Program-made: the position numbers and the translations under genes
Shown: piece after piece, positions 43,445-53,862 of the stretch
Position numbering within the stretch: position 1 is the first letter of the stretch
Layout of the letters: the number at the start of each line of letters is the position of its first letter
Notes under the pieces: generated by a model
What the model saw: only the letters and a program-made list of their open reading frames with translations
What the model was told of the DNA's origin: nothing
Databases searched by the model: none
DNA from: Bombyx mori
Taxonomy: Eukaryota; Arthropoda; Insecta; Lepidoptera; Bombycidae
Assembly: GCF_030269925.1 (NCBI RefSeq)
Contig: NC_085118.1
Coordinates: forward strand, 14,815,001 to 14,879,000
Reading direction: 5' to 3'
DNA: 64,000 nt

Positions 43445-43545
43445 ATAAAATATACTTTATTGCCAAACTAAAACGCAATTACACTAAAAACAGTCAACAG
43501 GCGGTCTTATCGCCAAAAGCAATTTCTTTCAGACAACTGTTTTAT
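43445..43545 (-). mobile_element. LINE 3'-end remnant
   Basis: TACTTTATTGCCAAACTAAA and GGCGGTCTTATCGCCAAAAG, followed by TTTCAGACAACT, resemble a tail common to lepidopteran CR1-like LINEs (from memory). No coding part. Confidence 0.45.
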
Positions 43546-43659
43546 CAAAAGAAATTGTGAAAGGGTTATGTTGTGATGTATGTACTATTAAAAATATATG
43601 GAGTGTTATATTAAGACAGAGCAAACCATTAGGCGCTTAAAGAAAAGACATATGCAATA

Positions 43660-43845
43660 TAAATATACATATGTGGCGGTAGCCATCAGAGAACACAAGA
43701 TATTTGACAGATGCCTGAATCTCGCTTACGACATTTTCAAGATAAGCTTGATATATACAAGTTCTGAACAACAACATTCCGACCATCGCTGCATCGGTCT
43801 ACCGAGTAATATCATCCGCTCGGTAGAAGATCTTACCTTTGTCGT
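43660..43845 (+). repeat. Family C repeat, copy 2
   Basis: GAATCTCGCTTACGACATTT, ACAAGTTCTGAACAACAACA and TCCGCTCGGTAGAAGATCTT are the inverse of 2905-3076. The CR1-type element below follows directly. Confidence 0.6.
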
Positions 43846-43851
43846 ATATAT

Positions 43852-44481
43852 CTTTTTTTTTCTTTTTTTTTTATTGCCCTTGTAGGCAGACGAGCATACG
43901 GCCCACCTGATGGTGAGTGGTTACCGTCGCCCATGGACTTCAGCAATGCCAGGAGCAGAGCCAAGCCACTGCCTACCGCTTAATACTCTCCACAAGCCTC
44001 GTTTGAAGAAGGACATGTCATAGCGCTCGGGAAACACCGTGGAGGGGAGCTCATTCCATAGCCGGATGGTACGTGGCAAAAAAGATCTCTGGAAACGCAC
44101 TGTGGATGACCGCAGTGGCTCCAGGTAGTATGGATGAACTCTACTCCGGTGGCGGGCGGTGCGATGGTAAAAACTAGATGCCAGTATCATCTCGAACAAT
44201 TCCTCAGAGCACTCCCCATGGAACATACGGTACAGAATACAGAGGGAACCGAAATCCCTCCGCAGACCCAGAGGCTCCAAACGATCCGTGAGAATGGGAT
44301 TATCGACAATCCGAACGGCCCTCCTCTGTATGGAGTCAAATGGAAGAAGCTGGTATTTGGGAGCCCCGGCCCAGAGATGGGAGCAGTACTCCACGCGAGG
44401 CCGGACTTGTGCTTTATAAAGCAAAAGTCTTCTACAACTGGTCACCCCGACGTGATTTTGAATTTCAATTTTCTTGTGCAT
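43852..44481 (-). mobile_element. CR1-type LINE 3' end
   Basis: Tail with poly(T), TTATTGCCCTTGTAGGCAGA and CCCACCTGATGGTGAGTGG, then the C-terminal coding part. It is the most complete member of a family whose tails recur at 18.2, 20.3, 25.3, 29.4 and 53.9 kb. 5'-truncated at about 44445-44480. Confidence 0.88.
43921..44481 (-). pseudogene. CR1-type reverse transcriptase C-terminus
   Basis: The open frame ends at 43921. From about residue 18 it reads LLLYKAQVRPRVEYCSHLWA, then FDSIQRRAVRIVDNP, LGLRRDFGSLCILYRMFHGE and FFKRGLWRVLSGRQWLGSAP. This is the region after the reverse-transcriptase palm in CR1-like silkworm elements, often labelled endonuclease-reverse transcriptase in databases (recalled). 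The first 15 codons (MHKKIEIQNHVGVTS) do not fit and probably come from flanking DNA. The palm motifs are absent, so it is inactive, though the 170-codon remainder has no stop. Confidence 0.85.
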
Positions 44482-44489
44482 GTTAGAGC

Positions 44490-45040
44490 AGACACTGGTA
44501 ATACCAAAAAAGTGGATAAGGAAGAGGATAGACAGATTTGCTCTGCTCCTAACATCCTACCCTCTTTTCTACTTTTAATGGCTCTTCAGCTTACCCGTGA
44601 TCACGGCGCTGACAACACGTCGAAATATCGGCAACGCATTAAATATTAAAATCAATATAATATAAATAATTTAATAATAATGTGTGTAATGCAAATAGAT
44701 GACCGCAACAGTTTAAAATAATGCATAAATAGCATGATTTTTTTTAGCGGTAACAAGGTGGCCTAAGTTATGTAAATTGTTTTATTTAGTAAATTAGTAA
44801 TTTTTCGGACATAAACGTGTGTTTTATTGACCTTTTAGCGTCCGCGATAAAGATATGAGAAAATGAAATAAAATCGCTGGACATGGCTGCGCCTAATCCT
44901 CCAAAAAGCCCACGGAAGTCTTAGTAGCTTCCCGCCATTGTTAATATGACGTTATTACACTTCATCTCATCTAGTTTCATTCCTTTTTGTTCCCATGTAA
45001 CACAATACAAATTTCGTATAAATTAACTTCATATCATTGG
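44490..45040. other. No recognised feature
   Basis: No named element; the plus frame across 44134-44649 is an antisense shadow of the LINE. Confidence 0.5.
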
Positions 45041-45044
45041 TACC

Positions 45045-45188
45045 AGGAGCGCGGGGCGTCCTTCAACCAGGTGGACCGAAGACTTAGTGCGCACGGCGGG
45101 AAGTCGTTGGATGCGGAAGGCGGAGGACCGCATTCTGTGGGAGGTATTGGGGAAGGCCTATGTCCAGCAGTGGGCAGATAAAGGCTGA
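45045..45188 (+). pseudogene. RTE-type LINE C-terminus with GAT-repeat tail
   Basis: The open frame RSAGRPSTRWTEDLVRTAGS...DRILWEVLGKAYVQQWADKG ends at the TGA at 45186-45188 and is followed by a TGATGATGATGATGAT tail. GRPxxRWxxDLxxxxGxxWxxxAxDRxxWxxLxxAYVQQW is the familiar end of many RTE-like ORF2 proteins in insects. It is 48 codons without disruption; the rest of the element was never copied. GC-rich relative to its surroundings. Confidence 0.82.
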
Positions 45189-45201
45189 TGATGATGATGA
45201 T

Positions 45202-45968
45202 ATCATTGTACATCATTTTAATTCAAAAAAGTATTTTTGCAAAACTTGTCAATTTTTTAAAACACGAAATGGGCATAATGGCATCGCAATGAACCAATTG
45301 CCGTACAGAAAAATAGAATAAGAAATAGCATACTTATAACGTAGGTCCTATTCTATATTTATAAATTTTCTTTTTTTTTCTTTCTTCTTTCCAGGTTAAG
45401 AATCAATTCACATTGAATTTTCTCCGACTCTGCGAGAGGGAAGTCGGAATTCCTCAGCCTTTTATTATTTTCTGCTCGTTCCTACAGTTTCTCGCTATTT
45501 TGAATTTACAGTGGCGTGGATCAATGGCGGGCAATATTACACGCTCCTAATTATACCGCCTTTTAAATTAAATGATTTACATTGGACCAAATTTGTTTAT
45601 CGCGTGATTATCCATTTCGAGAGTACAATCCAGGTAACGAAACCTAAAGTGATTCATCACTCGACTGTCAACACTCCAAGATACATTGAATTAATCGCGA
45701 TAACAAAAACAAAGATAGAAATATACTGGATTATTTACAAAAATTATAAATGGACTACGTTAATTAGTATTCACCCTCGTCGCGTGGTGTTTACGAAATA
45801 AATCATTAATGAGTTATTTTTTTTTTATTATTTAGGCACCAGTATTCACGTTGTAGGTGGTGACTTTATTAACCATTTAAAATTTAAAACAAAACGAATC
45901 GGGGATTGTCCGCCATCTTTGAATCGTTTTCAGATGAATTTGGTTGGGCCATTAAGCATTGGAGTTTT
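45202..45968. other. No recognised feature
   Basis: A 96-codon plus frame at 45511-45801 is isoleucine- and threonine-rich with no motif. I treat it as chance. Confidence 0.45.
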
Positions 45969-46232
45969 CTTTTATCTTACCTAAGATGATGGTCTTAAGA
46001 GACTATTTCAGCGTAGACTTAACAAGTAGGTGAGCTCACGGGGCTCAAACCTGACGTCGTTGCTAACACTAGCCCTAGCAAGAGCAGTGCTTCGCAGAAT
46101 TTACCAGCGGATCGGAAACGCGACCCACTGAGAAAATCCGGCGAGAAACTCAGTGGGCTGTGTTTGTGGGTTAATTTACTCGCCGAGCCCTTCGTCGCAA
46201 CCGACGGGTTCGACGAGAACGATGACCGGGGC
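45969..46232 (-). mobile_element. Jockey/BMC1-type LINE 3' end
   Basis: ATCTTACCTAAGATGATGGT, GTAGGTGAGCTCACGGGGCT, the inverse GATCCGCTGGTAAATTC core, and GAGCCCTTCGTCGCAACCGA; truncated at ATGACCGGGGC. Confidence 0.83.
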
Positions 46233-46560
46233 ATTTACAGGTGGTCGATACCTTTCATGCTTTAATGGCTGAGGGGTAATAATTACCAAGAAAGCAGTCA
46301 TCTCGTCTGTCCATTTACACAAACGAATAAAAAAGTAATAATTTAATGGACTATAAAACAACGAACGTTTGAACGGGGCTTAATTTAATATTTTCATTGT
46401 CTTTGACATTTCAAAGGGAATTCGTAAATGCAGCAAAATAATTAGGTGCGCAGTGGGCTTACTAGACGTCCAATACTTGTTGATAGTTCGACGAGCGTGT
46501 TGGCTCACATATTGACCGACATAGGATACTTTGGATCATAAAATAATGGAAACGTAGCTA
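46233..46560. other. No recognised feature
   Basis: Nothing identified. Confidence 0.45.
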
Positions 46561-46760
46561 TTTAAGTATCAAATCAAATCAAATCAAAAAAGTTTTATTC
46601 AACATAAATGAAAGTACATACTTGTTGAACGTCAAAAGAACTACCGCCAATTCACAAGAACTAGCCTCCGTCCTGAGAAGAATTGGCAAGAAACTCAGCG
46701 GGCATGTTTTTTTTTTTTTTTTTTTTAAATATTATATTTTTATTTTTATTTTAAATTTTT
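46561..46760 (-). mobile_element. LINE 3'-end-like repeat with (AAATC)n
   Basis: ATCAAATCAAATCAAATCAA, then TTTATTCAACATAAATG, GTACATACTTGTTGAACGTC, GAACTACCGCCAATTCAC and AAGAATTGGCAAGAAACTCA. I recall this block as a common lepidopteran LINE tail. Long T-runs follow. The (AAATC)n end would be the tail, so the element is reversed. Confidence 0.6.
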
Positions 46761-47147
46761 TTTTTTTTTAATATTCATATTACAATAAGTAATTATAACA
46801 TGACAATTTTACAATATTGAAATTCCCGGAGCGAGCAACTCATTCCCACTTGACCGTAAGTAAGCTCGTTACATTGTCGAACCACTAAAATTCCAGGAAT
46901 AAAGCCACGCAATCATTCCGGGCATCTAATAGATATTCGGAAATAATTTTCGCAATTTTGTAAAACTAAATAAAAAAATCGAAATTGTTTATTACTGCGT
47001 TATGAATATCATCAGAGTAGAGTGAAATGGACATGAGTTGAGCTTTCAGCTTTCCGTGTGTTTCTTGCCATGAAACCTCTTCAAATGCCAAAAAAGTTCC
47101 AAAATTACCTTTCTATATTTTTTATCACTTACAAAATATACTAACAG
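46761..47147. other. No recognised feature
   Basis: T-rich start, then nothing identified. Confidence 0.45.
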
Positions 47148-47558
47148 TCACCGTAGCTCAAAAGATAACGCGTCCGGTGCATTTGTATGGAGTGATCTTA
47201 CTATACCGGTGTTCGAATCCCACAGGCCCTTACCAATTTTCGTAATGACTTACTAAACGTACTTAACTAATGTTCACGAACGGCTTCCACGATGAAGGAA
47301 TTATAATTTGCCTAATTACTGGTGCTAGGGCGTTTTGTAAGCCCGCACGGGCAGATACCACCTTGCCTATTTCTGCAAGGAAGCAGTAATGCGTTTCGGT
47401 TTGAAAGGTGGGGCAGCTGTTGTACTGTAAAAACTGAGACTTATAACTCATATCTCAAGGTAGGTCCGGTATTAAAATTATTAATGTCTACGGGCCCTAG
47501 TGATCATTTAAAATCAGATAGGCCGTGAGCTTATCCACCTATTCTAGCAATAAAAACA
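47148..47558 (+). mobile_element. Bm1 SINE, old copy with head
   Basis: Head CCGTAGCTCAAAAGATAACG with the B box GGTGTTCGAATCCCAC, a shortened linker, then a body with many substitutions to ATTCTAGCAATAAAAACA. Confidence 0.88.
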
Positions 47559-48186
47559 AATTATAATTCAACGGAAAAAAACTTATAATACAATTTCATG
47601 GCTATTGTTGGCGGTCCTTTGCGTCAGTGATTAAGATCCGTGAGGGATGCATTAATAATGCAGTGACGCGACTCCGGCAGAGTTGGGGTGGATGTTGCCC
47701 GTGCCAATCACATTAAAATGAGACCTGCCTCATTCAGTTACCGTTGTTGTGCGAACGTTGCGCCCGTGTGTACGTATTATTAGTTCTTTAATACTTTAAT
47801 TTTCTTAATGCATTACATAAGGCATTGAATGTCAAAGAAAATAACTTTGAGAAAAGTCCTAGCGCTCTCATCTTTTGTTGGCCCTTAGATTTGTTTGGAC
47901 ATTCCGTCAAAATTATGTTTTTGCGACAAAATTTAAAAATTAAACATCGATTTCATATTTAATGCTTATTACTGTCAAATTCTAAATAATTATGGAGTTT
48001 GGTAGTCACTTGTAATGCTTAGCACTTACAAAAGCAATAAAAAAGTCGTATTAACATTATTATTCGCGTTGACGAAACATGAGTTTATGTCAATTTCTTT
48101 TATCTAACGTGATTGATAAAAAATTGATGAAACCCGTCAGTTTGTATTTTATGGCGAATGTAATTATGTTCGTTTGGCTTAACATA
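47559..48186. other. No recognised feature
   Basis: Nothing identified. Confidence 0.5.
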
Positions 48187-48385
48187 GCTCACTCATTTTC
48201 TCGCCGGATCTGCTCAGTGGATCGCGTTTCCGATCCGGTGGTAGATTCTGCGAAGCACTGCTCTTAATAGGGCTAGTGTTATCAACGTCACCAGGTTAGA
48301 GCTCCGTGAGCTCACCAACTCATTCGGTGACGCTGGCATTGCCCTCTAAGGCTACCGGCTAACTAGGAAGGAAATATAAAAAAAA
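48187..48385 (+). mobile_element. Jockey/BMC1-type LINE 3' end
   Basis: GCTCACTCATTTTCTCGCCG, CCGATCCGGTGGTAGATTCT, diverged 3' part (GGCTACCGGCTAACTAGGAA), A tail. Confidence 0.82.
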
Positions 48386-48386
48386 A

Positions 48387-48590
48387 ATAGTTTAAAAAAA
48401 CTAAAAAAAATACGCTTTTATAGAAAAACCAAAAAAAAAATATATAGTACATTTTAATAAATTTGAATTAAAAATAGTGTAAGAAAAAATGATTTTATTG
48501 TAAAAAAGGCGTGGGGTGCTTTTCAGGATATTATCGAAATAACCCTTCTACCCATATCTGTTCATAAAATAATTATAACTATTGGTACCA
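48387..48590 (+). repeat. Family E repeat, partial copy
   Basis: AATAGTTTAAAAAAACTA, ATACGCTTTTATAGAAAA, then ATTTTAATAAATTTGAATTA and GCGTGGGGTGCTTTTCAGGA, matching the right half of 53192-53645. It begins at the A tail of the preceding LINE end. Confidence 0.6.
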
Positions 48591-48860
48591 TTGCGTTTCT
48601 CGCCGGATTTTCTCAGTGGGTCGCGTTTCCGATCCTGTGGTAGATTCGAAGCTTTTTTTTAATGATTAAGTAATTACTGGTGGCCCGGGTGGCCTTTCCA
48701 GTATCACCAGGACAGGCGGGCGAGCAAAGCTCAGTTAACAGCAAAGCTCTTGCTTGGGCAGATATTACCAATCTCTCTCAGTCTAAGACCTCGTAGCACC
48801 TCTATCATCCAGCATAAGTTGGAATAGCCCCTCAAAGCGACCAGCATACGTATCAATGAC
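48591..48860. repeat. Jockey-type core fragment followed by a reversed tail block
   Basis: 48591-48652 holds GTTTCTCGCCGGATTTTCTC and CCGATCCTGTGGTAGATTC. 48672-48725 holds TACTGGTGGCCCGGGTGGCC and TTTCCAGTATCACCAGGACA, the inverse of the block at 190-240 and 54196-54285. Both are short and diverged. Confidence 0.55.
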
Positions 48861-49186
48861 AATGTCTCCTGAATTCTAAGACCCAAGTTACCTATCTACT
48901 TTAATAAACAAAACTAAACGTATTTTGTTAATCCGCACGACTTCCAAAACACATTACCATTGTAATTCGAAGCACACTCGAAATGATCTCGTTATACGAA
49001 TCATAGTCGTCGGTCGTGACGCGGCTTCACTTTGTACCTCGTTGACTTGACACGAGCCTCGCCGCGTGAATTCCAATCGAGCTTAGAATTCAGGTAGCGT
49101 TTTCACTCGGCGACAGACAACCGAATATCTCTACGTTTCGTTTTCGAGTTTATGTTGTTCCTTTGTGCCGTTTTTTCATAAATTGA
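48861..49186. other. No recognised feature
   Basis: Nothing identified. Confidence 0.45.
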
Positions 49187-49676
49187 AGTCGTCGTGGCCT
49201 AAAGGATAAGACGTCCGGTGCATTCGTGTTGAGCGCTGTACCGGTGTTCGAATCCCGCAAGCGGGTACCAATTTTTCCAATGAAATACGTACTCAACAAA
49301 TGTTCACGATTGACTTTCACGATGAAGGAATGCCATCTATACTTGTATATAAGCGCGCGTTGTATTTCGTGAAATTGATTGATCAAACCAGGGGCGTGGT
49401 AATACGTCTTACTATCATCAGTGCAGTTGACGCTAACGGGTTACGGTTTGAAAAGTATAGTATTAATTATACCACCCTGCCTATTTCTGTCGTGAAGCAG
49501 TAATGCGTTTCGGTTTGAAGGGTGGGGCAGTCGTTATAACTATACTTGAGACCTTAGAACTTAAATATCAAAGTGGGTGGCGCATTTACGTTGTAGATGT
49601 CTATGGGCTCCAGTAACCACTTAACACCAGGTGGACTGTGAGGTCGTCCAACCAACTAAGCAATAATAAAAAAATT
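49187..49676 (+). mobile_element. Bm1 SINE with foreign middle
   Basis: The head and linker are clear: GTCGTCGTGGCCTAAAGGAT, B box GGTGTTCGAATCCCGC, then GACTTTCACGATGAAGGAA. From about 49329 to 49469 the sequence is not Bm1; it resumes at TACCACCCTGCCTATTTCTG and runs to CTAAGCAATAATAAAAAAA. The element therefore has Bm1 ends and about 140 bp of other DNA where ACTGGTGGTAGG should be. Confidence 0.85.
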
Positions 49677-50120
49677 ATTGTGAATTCGACCTCATATCTC
49701 AAAGTGAACGTATTTCCCTTGTGAAGTTATTAGTTCGAAGAAAGATCAACTGTGATGACTTACAGTGGAAGCTTAAAGTACGCACTGATTTGAACACGCC
49801 TCATTACAAGTTTAAGTGGATGGCGAGCTCAGTATGCTGGTTTAATACTCCAAGAACGCTACTGCTCATTCGCAGCTGAATCCCTTAGTCGCGTTTTACG
49901 ACACGGAAGGACATTGAGCTAGACTAGGTCAACACGACACAGCCAAAATGACGTAAGCGTTCGGGTGACTCTTTTATTATTTCGTCCAGAGTGTAGTTTA
50001 TTTTCTTCAAGAATTATGTTGTAATGAAAGTATAATGAGAACTAAATCCACTGGATTAGGTGGAATGCAAGTTTTGTGGCCTCAAAGACGGCGCTGAAAT
50101 TTAACCATTATTAAAAACTA
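49677..50120. other. No recognised feature
   Basis: Nothing identified. Confidence 0.45.
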
Positions 50121-50606
50121 TAATATATTAATACGTGAAGCAAAAGCTTTGTACCTGCCGTGCGGGTGGGAATCCGGCGATTTTCACCTGTGGAAAAAAA
50201 AAAACCCCTTTTTACGAAAATTGCGCGGACGGAGGAGCATGAGATTTCCAACACTTATAGAGAATATAGAGAATTTGCATGCATTGTGCATTGTGCACTC
50301 CTTCTAATATATTTTTAAAATAATGCATAAAAAATACATTAAACCAATAAATAAAACTTTACACACACTAACATGTGTTTGACACAACACGCGTATATAC
50401 TGTTTTGTTTATTGTTAAAGTCTGTGGTCAAGTTGAGAATAGATTCGATATTGTTTGTCTTTATTAATATTTGTCTAAAGTGCAACCTTGGCGAAATCTG
50501 TGATTATAGAAGTATAAAAGTCTTTGACAATAGAACCATAATATAGTGTACAAACTTATAATTTCAATTAATTATAGTCGAATTTCGACTACCGGGGGAC
50601 CACTAG
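50121..50606 (+). mobile_element. Non-autonomous Helitron, family A copy 4, with small insertion
   Basis: The left end is eroded (TAATATATTAATACGTGAAG, no clear TC). The right end has TAGTCGAATTTCGACTA, then CTAG before T. More substitutions than copies 1-3. An A-tailed insert of about 49 bp interrupts it at 50156-50204. Confidence 0.85.
50156..50204 (+). repeat. Short A-tailed insert in a Helitron
   Basis: TGCCGTGCGGGTGGGAATCC, then GGCGATTTTCACCTGTGG and 11 A residues, between GTACC and CCCC where the other copies read GTATCCC. GC-rich with a poly(A) end, like a retroposed RNA fragment. Confidence 0.6.
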
Positions 50607-51267
50607 TTTATTTAAATGTATCATGTGTGTTAGTTAACGCTAAATATATTTTATCACGTATTCTTAGGTCAGTTGTAAACTTTTCAGTACATGACATGTT
50701 GATGTTTGTAATATTAAGGAACATCACAAGTTTTTAATAATATTCCATTGAAAAACAGAAAATAAATCTGCTAACGCCATCTAGCGCTACAGAACGGAAA
50801 ATAGAAAGTCCCTTCTCATTAAACATTTATGGGGATGTCAGGAAACATAATTTGACATCGTAACCACAGAGGGCGCTGATAAAAATATTTTTAAATGGGC
50901 GTGTATTTATGTATATTTTTTACCATTTCCAATTTTCTATATACTGACAATTAGAACGTTCAATATAAATATAATAACAAGATCAAAACATTTATATTTT
51001 ACACTTCACATAAAGTTTGACATACATTAATCATTACTACTTTCAACAAATATTCAAAATTCTAACATTTTTCGAAGTCCCTTTGTGTTGAAAGATTCGA
51101 AATTAAGCAATTTCACAACTTCATCCACACCTTAATGAGGCAGATATTGATTTCCTTCAAAATTAAAATATCTTAGTGCTCAAATCCCGTACAGAGATTC
51201 CTAAATTCTAATTCTAAGGAAACACACACGTGGCTTATTAAATCTGAATAAGAACATTTATTGGATA
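50607..51267. other. No recognised feature between two Helitrons
   Basis: Nothing identified; AT-rich. Confidence 0.5.
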
Positions 51268-51689
51268 CTAGTGGTCCCGCAGTAGTCTAAAATTAATTGA
51301 AATTGGGAGCTTGTACATTATTATGATTTTATTTTCAAAGACTATTTCATAAATTACAAATTTCGCCAAGAGTAACTACACTATAGAAAAGTATTAATAA
51401 AGACAAACAATATTTAATCTATTCTCAATTTGACAACAGACGTCAAGAACAAAAGTTTAACAATAAATAGTATGCATTCGTGTGTGCGTCAAATACATTG
51501 TCATGGTAGTGTGTGTAATGTTTTTTTTGTTGATTTAATGTATTTTTTAGGCATAATTTAAAACAAATATTAGCATTGTGCACTCCTTCTCTATATTCTC
51601 TATAAGTCAGGGAAATTTCATACTCCTCCGTCAGCGCAATTTTCGTAAAAAGGGATACAAAGTTTTTCCTTCACGTATTCAAATATAGA
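51268..51689 (-). mobile_element. Non-autonomous Helitron, family A copy 5
   Basis: CTAG at 51268-51271, then TGGTCCCGCAGTAGTC; the palindrome arm is damaged (AGTCTAAAATTAATTG). The TC end is at 51688-51689 (AATATAGA), with T outside. It is 422 bp. Copies 4 and 5 face each other 660 bp apart. Confidence 0.86.
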
Positions 51690-52050
51690 TACAGTTAGTA
51701 CTCGCTGATAAGGTACTAAAGTAAAATATTATATTTGCGTCAGAAGTAGTTGCTTTTCGACCCCTCATTTATTATATAACCTTTTCTCTCTCTGACGCTG
51801 TGCAACTTCAATTTCACGATGGTCGATTGAGAAGCTATGACGTCAAAGCCTAGCAAAGTCACTTACGTTTTCGCTTTTGTAATCAAACCCGACCCGCTTT
51901 GCTTGCCACTCTTCGATTTCACTTGAATCCGATCGCTATCGCCACAGGATCACACGTTAGGCCAATCTTAAGATTTCCTGAAAATTATGTCGAAATTGAT
52001 CTAAAAACTTGGAAATTTATAGAGACGATACATACCTACATCGAAATTAC
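51690..52050. other. No recognised feature
   Basis: Nothing identified. Confidence 0.45.
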
Positions 52051-52257
52051 TTTTTTTATTGCTTAGGTGGGTGGACGAGATCACGGCCCACCTGATGTTA
52101 AGTGGTTACCGGAGCCAACGCAAATGCCGCCACCTACCTTGAAATATGAGTTCTAAGGTCTCAGTATAGTTACAACGGCTGCCCCGCCCTTCAAACCGAA
52201 ACACATTACTGCTTCACGGCAGAAATATGCACATAGGTGGTGGTACATACCTGTGCA

Positions 52258-52272
52258 AGACAAGAGACAAGA
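52258..52272. repeat. 15-bp target-site duplication, left copy
   Basis: AGACAAGAGACAAGA, identical to 52812-52826, which follows the A tail of the inserted SINE. Confidence 0.85.
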
Positions 52273-52811
52273 GAGTTAGTCGTCGTGGCCTAAAGGATAA
52301 GACGTCCGGTGCATTCGTATGAAACGATGCACCGGTCGGCGTTCGAATCCCGCAGGCGGGTACCAATTTTTCTAATGAAATACGTACTTGACAAATGTTC
52401 ACGATTGACTTCCACGGTGAAGGAATAACATCGTGCAATAAAAATCAAACCTGCAAAATTATAATTTGCGTAATCACTGGTCTTATCCTAGACTACCTAT
52501 TATCAATTATCCGGAGAGTAGATTAGATTTCTTCGACGATAAAATGACATTGAAAAGTTTTTACAGGTGGTAAAGGACCTCTTGTGAGTCCGCACGGGTA
52601 GGTACCACCACCCCGCCTATTTCCGCCGTGAAGCAGTAATGCGTTTTGGTTCGAAAGGTGGGGTTGCCGTTGTAACTATACTGAGACCTTAGAACTTATA
52701 TCTCGAGGTGGGTGGCGCATTTACGTTGTAGATTTCTATGGGCTCCAGTAACCACTTAACGTCAGGTGGGCTGTGAGCTCGTCCATCCATCTAAGTAATT
52801 TAAAAAAAAAG
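52273..52811 (+). mobile_element. Chimeric Bm1 SINE with 82-bp passenger
   Basis: Three parts in order: (1) 52278-52481, tRNA-like head and linker (GTCGTCGTGGCCTAAAGGAT, B box GGCGTTCGAATCCCGC, GACTTCCACGGTGAAGGAAT) up to AATCACTGGT; (2) 52482-52563, DNA that is not Bm1 and matches 41812-41893 in inverse; (3) 52564-52805, the body from ACAGGTGGTAAAGGACCTCT to CTAAGTAATTTAAAAAAAAA. The whole is bracketed by one 15-bp duplication, so it integrated as a single molecule. The extra A in GGTAAAGGACC also occurs at 41.8 kb. Confidence 0.88.
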
Positions 52812-52826
52812 AGACAAGAGACAAGA
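52812..52826. repeat. 15-bp target-site duplication, right copy
   Basis: AGACAAGAGACAAGA directly after the A tail; pairs with 52258-52272. Confidence 0.85.
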
Positions 52827-53191
52827 CGTCCTACCACCAGTAAATTATATCCAGCCTAGTGTGGGTACAGTATTGTGTCGCAAATACGTGCTCTGGATGC
52901 AATTAAACGTCAAAATTGACTTGAACAAACACACAAGTCGAGCTGTGAATGTTATTAAATTGGATCGCGACGAACTCTCGCGCGCTGTCAGAGTGCAGCG
53001 AATTAAACGCTTCGTAGGAATTTTCAATTATGATAAAACGTGTGATGAACTCACGCCCGTCGCTCCCCGAGTAGACCAGGGACCGAGGTACGAATCAAGG
53101 AATTCACAAAACTCTGCCCGATTTCAGGATTGTTTAGGCAAACAAATTTTGTTGTTCGTTATGTTTTCTTATTTGATCGCATTGGTATTGT

Positions 53192-53645
53192 CTTTTTTTA
53201 ATACGCTTTTATTAGCTTCAGACGTATGTATGATTGTAACGGAATCTTTGAACATGATTTTGACCCCCTTCAAAACGTCGGATTAACTCGAAATTTGGTA
53301 TAATTATTAAAGACCGATGACAATTTAATATTTAAAAAAATATTGAAAAAAATTATTGAAAAAATTCAACTAAAAAATTAAAAATAAATAATAGTTTAAA
53401 AAAACTAACAAAATATGCTTTAATAGAAAATCCAACTAAAAAATAGAAAATAAATTTTAATAAATTTGAATTAAAAATAGTGTAAGAAAAAATTATTTTA
53501 TTGTAAAAAAGCGTGGGATGCTTTTCAGGATATTATCAAAATAACCCTTCTACTCATATCTGTTCATAAAATATTTATAACTACAGATACCATGCACCCC
53601 ACGCTTTTGGATTGTCTATTAAAGCGTATTTTGTTAATTTTTTTA
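53192..53645 (+). repeat. AT-rich TIR-like repeat (family E), most complete copy
   Basis: Left: TTTTTTTAATACGCTTTTAT and AGCTTCAGACGTATGTATGA. Right: TCTATTAAAGCGTATTTTGT. The ends form an imperfect inverted repeat around AATACGCTTTWATAG. The interior has GACCCCCTTCAAAACGTCGG, A-rich tracts and GCGTGGGATGCTTTTCAGGA. It is about 450 bp and non-coding; probably a non-autonomous DNA element. Confidence 0.62.
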
Positions 53646-53862
53646 AACTATTGTTTATTAATAGATTAAGTTTTAAAAGCTCGTCTTATTAGTTCTAACT
53701 TAATATACATTCGATACCCATAGTGCTGTACAGAGCAAAGCTTTAACTTATTATTTAACTTATTAAGCTTTTTATAAATACAGATTATCAAACTTTGATA
53801 CTATATTTGATTTAATCATTTTTTATAGCGTATTAAAATTACTATCATACTTTTTTTTACTC

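Larger units (their letters stand above)
52051..52851 (-). mobile_element. Bm1 SINE split by a second Bm1
   Basis: 52051-52257 is a reversed Bm1 body (TTTTTTTATTGCTTAGGTGG to GGTACATACCTGTGC), and 52827-52851 (CGTCCTACCACCAGTAA) is its other end. The intervening 52258-52826 is a later insertion with its target duplication. Confidence 0.87.

Noticed and set aside
44134..44649. 171-codon plus-strand frame
   Set aside because: Antisense shadow of the CR1-type C-terminus at 43921-44481; the minus frame matches a known protein family, this one does not.
45511..45801. 96-codon frame in AT-rich DNA
   Set aside because: Low-complexity composition and no recognisable domain.
52861..53286. 141-codon plus-strand frame
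   Set aside because: The last 30 codons lie in the family E repeat and the first 110 show no motif. Possible decayed gene but no support.
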